In this document: positions 10,819 to 20,955 of the stretch, piece after piece
Numbering within the stretch: position 1 is the stretch's first letter
Layout: each line of letters starts with the position of its first letter
Origin: Nothophaeocryptopus gaeumannii
Lineage: Eukaryota > Ascomycota > Dothideomycetes > Mycosphaerellales > Mycosphaerellaceae
Length of the DNA: 64,000 nucleotides
Direction of reading: 5' to 3'
Assembly (NCBI GenBank): GCA_031771865.1
Contig: JASISA010000040.1
Span: 682,001-746,000, forward strand
The notes under the pieces: model-generated
The model's input: the letters and a program-made list of their open reading frames with translations, nothing else
Databases searched by the model: none
What the model was told of the DNA's origin: nothing
Made by a program: the position numbers and the translations under genes

Positions 10819-12282
10819 ATGACAGACTCCAAATTACAGTACGATGTGGCAGAGGATGCGAATGTCTCTGCCGGATCCAAGTCGCCAGCAGACAGAGATG
10901 ATGAAGGCCACGAAGTCTTCGAGCCCGGTGAGAACGGCGTCAATTTCCGCACGGTCGGCTGGGTCAGGGCCTCCATGTTCCTCACGAAGATGACCTTTGC
11001 GACTGGAGTCTTGTCCATCCCGTCGGCCTTGTATACCCTCGGCGCAGTGGCCGGAGCAATCTTCATCTTGTTCTGGGGCCTATTGAACACCTACATGGGT
11101 AATATTCAAGGACGCTTCAAGATGGCACATCCGTCTCTACATACAGTCACGGATGCAGCTTATATTGCGGCCAAATCATTCAACTGCTCCAAGCGAACGT
11201 TATTCATAATTCGAGAGTGCACGGATGCATTGTACATCTTTACCTGGATCCTGTGCGCCGGAGTTTCCAGCTTTGGTCTCTCAATCGCCCTCAACGCAGT
11301 GTCACACCATGCCACATGCAGCGTCACTTTCGGTTTCGTCGCATACTTCATCGTATCCAGCGTCGCCAGCATTCGGAAGATTCACAAATTGGGCTGGATC
11401 ACCTGGATTGGTTTTGCTTCCATCTTCACTGCTATCATGATCGTGGTCATTGCAGTGACGATACCAGATCGGCCTCATGCAGCTCCCAAGACTGGGGACT
11501 TCGATTTGGGCTTTTCAGCAGTACCGCCGACATCGACTACATTTGTGTCTGCTTGGGCAGCAGCTCTGGCTATCTTCTCTTCCTCGGCCAATACCTGCGG
11601 CTTCGTCCCAGTCATCTCCGAAATGCGTCGACCTCAAGACTTCAATAAGAGCCTGTACACCTGCATGACCTGGATTACATGCTCATATATGGCGCTTGGG
11701 CTCGTGGTCTATGCATACTGCGGCAAATGGGTCACATCGCCCGCGCTTGGCTCTGCTGGGCCAACAATCAAGATCGTGGCCTACGCCGTTGCGATCCCAG
11801 GCGTAATCGCTGGTGCTATGATATGCGTTCACGTCGCGGCGAAGAGCATCTTTGTTCGCATTCTGCGCGGAACACGGCATCTCACTCAGAATACGTGGAC
11901 GCATTGGACTGTCTGGTTTACTTGCACGTATGGCACTGGACTGATAGGGTGGCTGCTCTCAGAGGCGATTCCATTCTTCACTTCCATGGTGTCCTTGATC
12001 GGAGCACTTGGGTTTGGACCACTGGGTATATGCTTGCCTGCAGTCCTCTGGTTCTCTTTGCAGCGCACCGAGGCATTGAAGGCTACCGGGACAGTTCCCA
12101 AACAGACGTTCGCTTATTGGTCTGCGCATGCATTACACGGTCTGATCTTTCTGCTTGGCTTGTTTGTGACTGTTGGAGGTACTTACGCGAACATTGTCAA
12201 CATCATCGACCAATACAAGACCGGAGACGTTGGGTCGCCCTTCGAGTGCGCGGACAATAGTGGGACTGTCGCATCTTCCTAA
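10819..12282 (+). CDS. AAAP-family amino acid transporter (Aa_trans)
   Basis: Intronless 487-residue integral membrane protein of the amino acid/auxin permease family, which imports neutral amino acids at the plasma membrane or moves them across the vacuole. After an acidic cytosolic N-terminus of about 50 residues it has eleven hydrophobic segments. The first contains the family motif MTFATGVLSIPSALYTLGAV. The region SANTCGFVPVISEMRRPQDF matches the conserved loop of Neurospora Mtr-like N-system permeases. The ATG at 10819 is preceded by a purine at -3 in ATACC-ATG. It is closest in general look to fungal neutral amino-acid permeases, but substrate choice is not shown by sequence. Confidence 0.9.
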   Translation: MTDSKLQYDVAEDANVSAGSKSPADRDDEGHEVFEPGENGVNFRTVGWVRASMFLTKMTFATGVLSIPSALYTLGAVAGAIFILFWGLLNTYMGNIQGRFKMAHPSLHTVTDAAYIAAKSFNCSKRTLFIIRECTDALYIFTWILCAGVSSFGLSIALNAVSHHATCSVTFGFVAYFIVSSVASIRKIHKLGWITWIGFASIFTAIMIVVIAVTIPDRPHAAPKTGDFDLGFSAVPPTSTTFVSAWAAALAIFSSSANTCGFVPVISEMRRPQDFNKSLYTCMTWITCSYMALGLVVYAYCGKWVTSPALGSAGPTIKIVAYAVAIPGVIAGAMICVHVAAKSIFVRILRGTRHLTQNTWTHWTVWFTCTYGTGLIGWLLSEAIPFFTSMVSLIGALGFGPLGICLPAVLWFSLQRTEALKATGTVPKQTFAYWSAHALHGLIFLLGLFVTVGGTYANIVNIIDQYKTGDVGSPFECADNSGTVASS

Positions 12283-12599
12283 GTCACACGCATTACCTTG
12301 TGCTCCAAGACTAGACAACTCGCTTGTGCCTACTATTGCGTGGTGCTGTGCAACCTACGCTCCTTTGTATTGGTTGCGCTCGCGACACCGACGTGATGCT
12401 ACTTTGAGCTATGAGCCTCGATTGTGCATCTCATATAGCTTGGTCCGAAGATCCCGTCCCCCTCTACAGCCCTCGCCAATGTCACTCTCAGCATCAGCGT
12501 CCGTCTCGCCGCCATGTCTCCTTCAATGTCGGCCAGCCGTTCGCGAGCCCAAGTCCGACGCCATGATTAAAAGCAAGACACCTGAAGATACACGGAGCT
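12283..12599. other. Intergenic, possibly remnants of the CorA-like gene
   Basis: In one frame 12444-12560 reads as a plausible coded stretch with RRHVSFNVGQP and then hits a TGA. It may be the eroded N-terminal part of the CorA-like pseudogene that follows, but the link is not secure. Confidence 0.25.
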
Positions 12600-13131
12600 G
12601 GAGATTACGGCATTGATGATCCCAGTATTGGTGCCTTCAAAAGCCTCAATGAAGCGCGCGGTCGGATAGCAGCCTCTCACAGGTCTTTGGCGGGCTATTG
12701 TAAGCTCGAACCGGAGCTTCGTGGACGTGTTGGTACCGTCGAACGAATCATGGAAGGCGAAACGCTAGCAGCAAGCCAAAGTGCTGATGTACAAGAGAAG
12801 GACGACATGGTTTGGGAAACAGTTCGAGCGCCTACACGCGCGAACGACTGAGATTGCAGTAGCCTCGAACGAAGCCTGTCAACTTCTGATCGGCGCCGTT
12901 ACAATGTTGGGCTCAGATGCAAACAAGCAACAAGCGGAACGGGCAACCATGCTGCCACTACTTGCCGCCGTGCATCTACCACTCACATTAGCAGTCGGGA
13001 TATTTGAAATGAATATCAAAGAAATACAGCAAGACAGTACTCGCTGGTGGGCTCCGGGTGCTACCGTTGCGGTATTCTTCATACCCTCAACGCTGTTCAT
13101 CGCGATCTTCTTCACCAAGAACCAACTCTGA
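12600..13131 (+). pseudogene. Broken CorA-like divalent-cation transporter
   Basis: The C-terminal 117 codons (12781-13131) encode the end of a CorA/Mrs2-type Mg2+ transporter: a helix with FERLHARTTE and EACQLLIGAVTML, then PLLAAVHLPLTLAVGIF, the pore-entrance motif position (here FEMN instead of GMN), a short loop NIKEIQ, and a second membrane helix FFIPSTLFIAIFF. Upstream, 12600-12851 is open in a different frame and reads like the preceding helical domain (SLAGYCKLEPELRGRV, VERIMEGETLAAS, DDMVWE) but stops at 12849. The two frames overlap by about 70 bases with no usable intron, and no start codon with an N-terminal domain is present. I therefore read it as a frameshifted remnant. A short functional protein from 12787 is unlikely because the large cytosolic domain would be missing. 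Confidence 0.6.
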
Positions 13132-13266
13132 CGAAGTCCCAGCCGTGACAAGGGAGACAAGATAGCTTGAGGTTGGCTACGTATTCTCACGTTCAACGCA
13201 ACGAAAATAGGACTGAAGGCGCCTTCAAAGACCTCTATCGCACGATCAATACTTGAGAAACTTGGT

Positions 13267-14359
13267 TCACTTCTTCGTCCTCATCGTCTCCCCTTGGCAA
13301 CGCCTTTTCATTTCCCCATCCTTCGGCCTCTCCAAAATTTCTCCACTACTCAGCAGAGTCCCATTTGCGCTCGGTACCGCAGTCGGCCCGTAACGAAACG
13401 GAAGTGGTTCGAGAGTAGTGGGTCGTGGAGGGGAAATTGGAGGAGGTGGGGGAGTTGGGCGCTCGAGGAGTAAGTGGTGCGAGGACTGGTGGGTGTGGAG
13501 CGGTTTGGGGAGGTGCGCTCTCGCTAGCTTCATCTTCAGTGGCGGTCGCATTGGAATTGGTGCTTGGTGCAGTTCCCGGCGCATCAAGAGACTGATGACT
13601 GGCTGGCTGGCTGGCGTGTTGTTCATTGGCGTATCATACACGACCTCTTGCTCCCCCAGCCAGTCGCGCTCAGTGTCCTCCCCATCGCTATTCCCGGTTC
13701 GAATCTTCAAGTCATTGGCATCATCAGTCTCATCGCTATTAGAACAATCCTCTTTCTCACTGCCTTCTTTCAACGCTCTCAGTTTCTTCTATCTCATCCT
13801 CCGATGCCATTGACAGAGAGCTTCCTCATTCACCCAAGTGACCAGTGATGTTTATTGGGAGCTGAGAAGGATGGCAGTGGATTGCTGGTAGGAGCTTTGC
13901 TGGAGAAGTATTGTTGATGCCAGTACTCCCATACGCGTTGGGATCTCTCGATGCTGTGCTGGTATGTCCGCTGAAGTCGTTCGACAGAATCGTTCTCTTG
14001 TCCGCACAAATCCCTTCTACCAACGCCGGGTCAAGATCGGGCACGGACAGCTGCTGTGCTGCCTGAAGAGGAATCTGCCGCAGATGAGCGTGATGGACTG
14101 GCTGGGGTACGAATGCGTCCAATCCTGACCGCAACGCCTGCTGATGGAAAGGGCGATCGTATCTGCGTAGGTATTCCTCCGCATCGAGAAAACTTAGATT
14201 GTAAGGGAACCGATTCGCAGGGTCGATGTTGCTCGAAGCAAAGTCATTGCTATTGATAGGGAAATCGCAGCTTCGGAGACGACCATCAGAGACAGCGAAG
14301 TCTTCCTCGTCTTCTGTCGGGATCGATCTTATCAGCCTTCTGATTCCGAATATAGGCAT
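13267..14359 (-). CDS. Hypothetical proline-rich protein
   Basis: Tentative 344-residue model: exon 1 14359-13834, intron 13776-13833 (GTGAAT...GAGAG, phase 1), exon 2 13775-13267. Exon 1 reads smoothly (PTEDEEDFAVSDGRLRSCD, NLSFLDAEEYLRRYDRPF), then becomes polar. Exon 2 is acidic at first (EKEDCSNSDETDD) and then proline-rich with a run PTPPPPPISPPRP and a basic end. There is no signal peptide, membrane helix or recognised domain. The splice acceptor is weak, and a second frame upstream (14615-14286) is also open, so the 5' end could be different. It lies 3' to 3'-adjacent with RPC40 on the same strand. Function unknown. Confidence 0.4.
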
Positions 14360-14713
14360 CACGCTTGCAGACGACGAGCGTGCCCCTCAAGTTTGTCCAC
14401 GCGGACGCTGGCCGTGGTGGTTCCGTTTGCAAATTGCGGGTGTTCACTAAGACATAGCCACCCGTAAAGACGACACGCTGCATCCTTTTTGATGCTCGCA
14501 TGGCTCTTTGATCTTGCATGCAAGCAACGCTTTCAACTCTTCCAGCGTCTCGAAGCTTCAAGGAGATGGGAGTCTCTTTGGATACTTTTCTGGTTCGATC
14601 CCTCTCCATGGGCATCTAAACGCTTTTCATTTAATTCGCAACTTTCCATCCCGGCCAGCGCTTGGTCTTTTGAACGCCGACGCTATGCAGAAACCCAAAC
14701 CCTTCAGGCGTCT
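14360..14713. other. Region between RPC40 and the hypothetical gene
   Basis: An open frame (14615-14286, minus) overlaps the start of the hypothetical gene and might be an additional 5' exon, but no clear donor joins it. It otherwise holds the RPC40 3' flank. Confidence 0.3.
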
Positions 14714-15944
14714 CTATCGACCCTCCTCAACCGCATCCAGGTGTCTCTTGAAACGTTCGGCCTTCGCCTTCAGCAGCCGAACGCTATCAATGAAGAGCTC
14801 ATCGCTGTCAAACTGGCCAGTACTTTCGATGCTGAAAATGAAATGATCCCGTATCCGGCCAAGCTTCACCTTGTCCTTGAATTCGTCGTATCGCAAGCAT
14901 TCCCTGCTGACGGTGTCCTTGAATGGATCAACGACGACTGCCTTCTTCTCGCCGCTTTCTGCATCATCCTCTAGCCCTATAACGCCTCTAGGAAAGCATT
15001 TTTGAAAAGCCTTGGCATCCGCGCCAACGATTGGCTTTGTGATCTTGATGTCGGGAAGGAGTCGGTATGAAGCAGTCGCGACCGGCGAGAACTTCGCATG
15101 GTCCGCTCCAATACCCTTGATGCAGTGCATCCGCACATTGATCCGCTGTCCAGGCCGTAGCTTGGCGATCAAGATGTCAGGGTTGACAGGCCGGATCACG
15201 TTCTCTCCTTCGAACAACGTTGGCTGATGTTGCCCTTGCGGCTCGAAAACCATTTGATGTGCGTAGACGTTGCTGTTAACGTACTTTTCCGTCGGATCTG
15301 TACTGCCCTCTTTGGCCAACTTCTTCCCATCTACACCGTCTTCTTCCTCCGTCTTCCACCGACATTCGACATTCAAAGTCATGACGATTGTGTTGTAATC
15401 TGAAGGCGTGCTTGCTGATCGATCTTGGCTTTCTTCTTGCTCGGCCTCCCACTGTGCATACGCTGCATGGTCGTCCTTTGGCGGAGGCTTCTTGTACCAG
15501 TGCATCCACCGCAACCCTTCCTTCCCACCTGTCAGAGGGATCAATCCTAGTCGATGCGCGAGCACTTCATCCTGAATGATGCTGGTGTTGTCAAACACGA
15601 AGACATCCTCGATCGCAAGCGTCGGTATTTCGGAAAGCAGTATTCGGCGGAAAGCATTCGCGACACTGGCGTCGACGCCAACCAGGGAGAAAGCAGCGTC
15701 GCATTGCTTGTTCTGGTGGAAGTCGATCTTCAAGTTATTCTTGAATGCATCCAGGTTCCAGGTGTCGTCTTGTGCAGGGCCTGGACCAATTAGTACTTCT
15801 TAGCAATTCACATGCAGAGTCGGTAGATGTACCATAGTGACCGGGAATGTCTGTGGATGCGGTGTTTGAGACGGTCTCAGCGTTGACGTTGACGATGCGC
15901 CGCTGTTCGAGCTGCTCTCGAGAGAGCGGAGCCCAACTAGGCAT
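14714..15944 (-). CDS. RPC40: RNA polymerase I and III subunit AC40
   Basis: Shared subunit of RNA polymerases I and III; it dimerises with AC19 and is the counterpart of bacterial alpha and of Rpb3. Exon 1 is 15944-15833, the intron 15781-15832 (GTACAT...TACTAAT...GTCCAG, phase 1), exon 2 15780-14714; 392 residues. The splice joins IPGHYG to PAQDDTWNLDAFK, as in fungal orthologues. The alpha-like dimerisation motif DASVANAFRRILLSEIPTLA is near residue 65, followed by DEVLAHRLGLIPL. The insertion domain (YNTIVMTLNVEC and KLRPGQRINVRMHCIKGIG) and the C-terminal IFSIESTGQFDSDELF are intact. Without the intron the N-terminus would be lost. It is divergent from NUO49. Confidence 0.95.
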
Positions 15945-16249
15945 GTTGGCGGCGTGGAAGGTGACGGCGGTGGAAGAAGCGGTGTTGCGACAGCGAGGTT
16001 CGTCAATCTTGAGGTCGAGCTTTGAAACTTCTGGAATTGACGGTCGGCTTTAAGCTTTTCGGAGCGCGGCAACAGCATCCATGCAGCGGGCAGTCCCGGT
16101 CAGCCAATGGCAGGTGCCTTCAGCCTTCAATGTCTATTACGCCAGGAAGCTTGGAACTGGGGCGAAGGGTCTCTTCTTCACCACCACCGACACCTCCACC
16201 ACCTGTTCCTCTCCACTCTGCGCGTGTCTGCCATTGAAAATACCACACA
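15945..16249. promoter_or_regulatory. Shared divergent promoter region, RPC40 / NUO49
   Basis: A 305-bp gap between opposing start codons of two housekeeping genes. It holds both promoters by position; no specific element was identified. Confidence 0.5.
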
Positions 16250-17752
16250 ATGGTGGCACCTTTCACACGACTGGCAGCTGCCGGCGCCAGAAGAGCCGCA
16301 TGGAGGCCACAGACACGATATGCGACGCTATCCTCCTTGCGATGCCTCTCCACAACTCCAGCGCGCCGTTTCGCAACACCGACAGAGCCGCCGACACGAA
16401 GCTCCGACCAGATCATCGAGCCGCACCAGGGGACGAGACTGATACCTGTTGACCCGTCCTTTGGCAACCCAATCGATCCGAACAGACAGAACATGAACAT
16501 GCCCTCAGAAGCGGCCGACACCCCCGATGAGCGAAAGATCCGCCACTATACCGTCAACTTCGGCCCACAGCATCCAGCTGCTCACGGAGTGTTGAGATTG
16601 ATTCTGGAGCTGAATGGAGAGGAGATTGTGCGAGCAGACCCACACGTCGGGCTGCTACACAGAGGAACGGAGAAGTTGATTGAGTACAAGACATATATGC
16701 AGGCACTGCCTTACTTCGACCGCTTGGACTATGTCTCCATGATGACCAACGAGCAATGTTTCTCCCTTGCTGTGGAGAAGTTGTTGAACATTGAGATTCC
16801 GGAAAGAGCGAAGTGGATTAGGACACTGTTTGGAGAGATCACCCGTGTCCTGAACCATCTCATGTCTGTCCTCTCCCACGCCATGGATGTTGGTGCTTTG
16901 ACACCTTTCTTGTGGGGTTTCGAGGAGCGTGAGAAGCTGATGGTAAGACACACATGGAAGAATGAATGACTGGCAAGGGCTGACTTGTAGTAGGAATTCT
17001 ACGAGCGTGTTTCTGGAGCCCGTTTGCACGCTGCCTATGTCCGACCTGGTGGCGTTTCACAGGACATTCCAGTTGGTCTCCTTGATGACATCTATCAATG
17101 GGCTACACAATTCGGCGACCGCATTGACGAGACGGAAGAGATGCTTACTGACAACCGTATCTGGATTGGCCGGACAAAGGGTGTCGGTGTTGTGACCGCT
17201 GCCGACGCTCTCAACATGTCCTTTTCTGGTGTCATGCTCCGAGGATCTGGTGTGCCATGGGACGTTCGAAAGTCGCAGCCCTATGATGCATACGACCAAG
17301 TCGAGTTCGATGTCCCGGTTGGTGTCAATGGTGACTGCTACGACCGATACCTCTGCCGAATGGAGGAGTTCAGACAATCACTTAATATCATCCACCAGTG
17401 CTTAAACAAAATGCCTGCTGGTCCTGTCAAAGTCGAGGATTACAAGATCTCGCCACCTCCGCGTGCTGCCATGAAGGAGAACATGGAGGCGCTTATCCAC
17501 CACTTCTTGCTCTTCAGCAAGGGTTACACTGTTCCGCCAGGAGAGACCTACTCCGCCATTGAGGCACCAAAGGGTGAGATGGGTGTTTACGTTGTATCTG
17601 ACGGAAGCGAACGACCATACCGATGTAAGATCCGCGCACCTGGTTTCGCACACTTGGCATGCTTCGACCAAGTCAGCAGAGGGCATTTGCTGGCTGATGC
17701 TGTCGCCATCATTGGAACTATGGATTTGGTGTTTGGTGAGGTTGACAGATAA
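16250..17752 (+). CDS. NUO49: NADH:ubiquinone oxidoreductase 49-kDa subunit
   Basis: Core peripheral-arm subunit of mitochondrial complex I (NDUFS2/NuoD). It lines the quinone pocket together with the PSST subunit. Exon 1 is 16250-16942, a 51-bp intron follows (GTAAGA...TAGTAG, phase 0), exon 2 is 16994-17752; 483 residues. The first roughly 40 residues are Arg/Ala/Ser-rich without acidic residues, a typical matrix presequence with a probable cleavage near RCLSTTPARR. Conserved blocks: NFGPQHPAAHGVLRL, HVGLLHRGTEKLIEYKTY, the quinone-site LPYFDRLDYVS, and the C-terminal PGFAHL and DLVFGEVDR. Length equals other fungal orthologues, and all are in frame. Confidence 0.96.
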
Positions 17753-18307
17753 GAGGCGGGAAGCAGTCGAAGTGGATGAGATGGGATGACCCAGGTGTGT
17801 ATATATGTTACCATACCTTGACCCGGCGTTCTGAGGCGCAGTGCGCGCGAGCGCATTACATTAACGTTGTGAAGGGTTGTGTAGAGATTTTACATCAAAG
17901 ACAAAAGATTCCATTTGTGTTCAGACACTCGTCTCATTTCATTGTATGGCTGAGTTGGTGCCTGCCGATGCTGGAAGCACCTCACTTACAAGTGGACAAT
18001 GCTGTTCCTCACTACTGACAGTCTTGGCGATTAATGTTTCCGTACTTTGAATTCATCGAGAAATACACACTGCGTACGACGTACTGCAGTCGTTTGAGAA
18101 GCCGGAGAGAAGCAGCCGTCGTTATCAATCACATCTGCAGGCGTTTGCACTGAACTTCATGCCCGCACGGTCCACCTGTTGTGTAACACGCAGCTCCATG
18201 CTTAGCTTGATGGGTCCTACAAATGGCGAAGGACATCTTCAATCGCAAAGACTTCTGCAGTCAACTTCAGTCTAGACACCATCAGCTTGGAGGGCCGGCG
18301 CACCAAG
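17753..18307. other. Intergenic and possible 5' part of the DUF6604-like gene
   Basis: The frame of the next gene stays open upstream from 18308 to a TAG near 18204, and a CTTAG just there could be a splice acceptor of an unseen first exon. No ATG-bearing exon could be fixed. The rest is NUO49 3' flank. Confidence 0.35.
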
Positions 18308-20464
18308 ATGAAACCGAGTGAGCTTGCTGAAGGTCGGCAACCAGCGGAAGATAAGGAGGCTGCTCTTTGGCATTTCCTGAAAGAGCTCAACGACATCAGA
18401 TCATGGGTTAAGAATGTCTGGGAGAAGTGCTGCGATGGAAAGTACAGGTTCATGGCTGCAGGCATGATCACTGAGGTATGCAAACGAATCCCTCAGCGCC
18501 ATGAAACTCATAGCCGATCTCCGAACTAACGACCTCCAGATGGCATTCATCATGCTCAAAAGCGCAGATGAAGACTTCATCGCCGCACATCCAAAGCTCA
18601 AAGACTGGGCCATGATCTCTGACTATCTTCAACTGCAACACGTCTTCAACAACAATGTCGTCTATACTCTCTCGGCCAAAGAATTGGAGGCCGAGCTTCC
18701 CGCAGCTGCTTCCCTCCTCCTTCGTGCATACGCCAACGTCGCGCCGCGCGTCTGGCAGACTGTCATAGAGGGCATGCAGGCCGGAGACCACAATCGAATG
18801 TTCATCGGCAAGGCCACAGCAGCAGACGCGCCTGATCAACGTCCTATCACCGACCTCGAGAATACCCTGTTCTCGTTCGTGTCCGAGATCAATGCACTGA
18901 AGTACATGTACCGGGCAAGTGCGGCAAAGGACAAAGACTTGACCTACCATCATAGCATATTCACCGATGTCCTGATCGATTCCATCGCGGATGCGGGATG
19001 TGTCGGTGATGGGACTGGGCCTTGGGGCCGGGGCAGCTGGTGCCTCCCACTTCGAACGTCTTCATCATCGCCATCTGTATGGACATTCAGGATGCTCTCC
19101 TTGGCAATAAGCAAGCGGGATGCGACTCTACTGATTGGGCTATGGAGCACGTCTTGAAGACGATAATTAAATGCTTCGACTTCCATGCTGCAAAGTTCAA
19201 AGCGTTTCTGCCTGGCGATCGCAGAAAGTCGCTCATGGATCTCGGCAACAGGGCCGATCAGGTACGCAGGATCATTGATCAGGCATCAAATTCACCGACG
19301 GAGCTTCAAGAGCAGAAAGTGGCGTGGAAGCGACGATGCTATTTGCCAGGACTGGCGCTTCTACCGCACTCTGGTGGTGAGATTACTTACAACATCAAAC
19401 TCGAACTGCACGATCAAGGACTGAGCTTCGCAAACGACGCTCATGCTGTTCTAATCGTCGCTCATCTCTGGAGAGCGGCCAACCACTACGACTTGGTCAA
19501 TGCGGAGTGGAAAGACATGGACTTTGTTGTCGCACAGAACAGTCGACTGCAGCCTTTCCTCGGCGCTATCGATGACGGTGCGGCCGACAGCAACTCCCTG
19601 CTCTGCGCCTTCCTCAAGGACATTGGAGTCGAAGTTTCTGCTTTTGCCAGTGGCAGCATGCCCAAGCTCCCCACTCTTGAGACTGTCCAGAAGAAAGCCA
19701 AGAAGGTCGGTCGATCGGACCTGACAGTGGCCATGCGCAAAGTCTTTTGCGAGGACGAGCAAATGAGCCAGGAGAAGGTCCTCCAAAACAAGAACGTATT
19801 GACGACCCTCGCTTTCAAGACCACCGACCTCGCTCAAGGATCGACGCCCCCACAGCTCACAACAATCCAGCTGCTAGAGACCCTGAGAGACAACCTCATC
19901 GCGGAAGAGCCTCATATGATTTTCGACAACGTTAACTTCTCACGCCGATGTCTCGTCCTACTCAGCAAGATCGCAAGTCGCGTCAAAGCACTAGCTCCGC
20001 ATCGAACCATGAAGTGCCTATATGAGATCGCTCACTTCGTTCTCGAATCCGCGGCGGAGGCAAATGCCAAATCTACTTGTATCGCGGACACACCTATCAA
20101 AGTCGTCGCCGAGGTTCTGCAGCCTTGGGTCGCAGCTCATGGCAAACAGTACTCTGATGAGGCCTTTCTGCAGTCTTTCGGCCACTTACCCGATGAAGCT
20201 CGAACACGTCCAGGCATTGAATCCAAGTGGCCTATTTCCGATGAAGATGTGTCGGGGTTGGTTGATGAACAGTTTCCCGATGCTTTTGTTGGGCCTTCGA
20301 GGAAGACGATCGAGATCTTTGATACTCTGGGCGATGGCTTGTCGAAAGCGAACAAGTTCGATCGTCTGATTCGACAGGGCAAGTTGCTGGCGGTCATGCC
20401 GAACGGGTTCAGCAGGAAAACAGGAATGGTTGTGCCGGAGGCGGATTCATCGTGGATGGGATGA
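18308..20464 (+). CDS. DUF6604-like fungal protein, 5' end uncertain
   Basis: Large soluble fungal protein. The first in-frame ATG is at 18308 and exon 1 ends at 18475. An intron follows at 18476-18539 (GTATGC...ACTAAC...CTCCAG, phase 0). The frame then runs to 19001 (DVLIDSIADAGC) and must move to another frame that is open from 19037 (LVPPTSNVFIIAICMDI) to the stop at 20464. The step between them is either a 35-nt intron at 19002-19036 (GTCGGT...GGGCAG) or an indel. The layout of alpha-helical stretches, with HDQGLSFANDAHAVLIVAHL and YDLVNAEWKDMDFVVAQ, resembles fungal DUF6604 proteins. About 690 residues would be shorter than many members. No catalytic motif, signal peptide or membrane segment is visible, and the function is unknown. 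Confidence 0.6.
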
Positions 20465-20955
20465 AGGGGCGAGTCATAAGGATAGATCTTGTTGCCGGCC
20501 TTCTCTCATCAAGCAAGGAGCTTCAGACAGGCCGAAGGACATTACGAGAGCAAAGACGGCGGCTTCGCTGGCGAGAAGCTGAGACTTTCTCTTGCAAGCT
20601 GAGACGAGCTCTCTGCTGCCGACGTCAAATTCCTTTTATCCACAGCCTGCAAAGGCAAGAGAACAACGCGGCAATGAGAATCCACTGCATTCATTGGACT
20701 AGAATGTGGGCTTAATGTCTGTATGTCGTGCATGTGAAAGTGGCCAAAGTGAGTGGCGGGTGACACGGGAACTCCCGGGAAAGTCTAAAGCTTAATGCTC
20801 TGATTGTGGCTGAGGTTGCGACTACCCTCTCACTTTCTAAACGAACAGATGCATACGCACTCTTCGCAATCGCCTTGTGTGATGCCACAACGATAACGAA
20901 ATATGTTTATACCGCCGCCATAAACGCCATATCACCTCTCCCACGACTGTACGAT
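20465..20955. other. Intergenic, AKR1 promoter
   Basis: The AKR1 frame is open upstream from 20806, but the first ATG in that frame is 20956, so 20806-20955 is treated as leader. No other gene is supported. Confidence 0.45.

Noticed and set aside
10572..11090. 172-codon minus-strand open frame over the AAAP transporter start
   Set aside because: Shadow of the plus-strand coding sequence with no domain of its own.
13690..13710. GGTTCGAATC as a tRNA T-loop (B box)
   Set aside because: No matching T stem, anticodon arm or acceptor stem around it; it lies in the hypothetical proline-rich gene.
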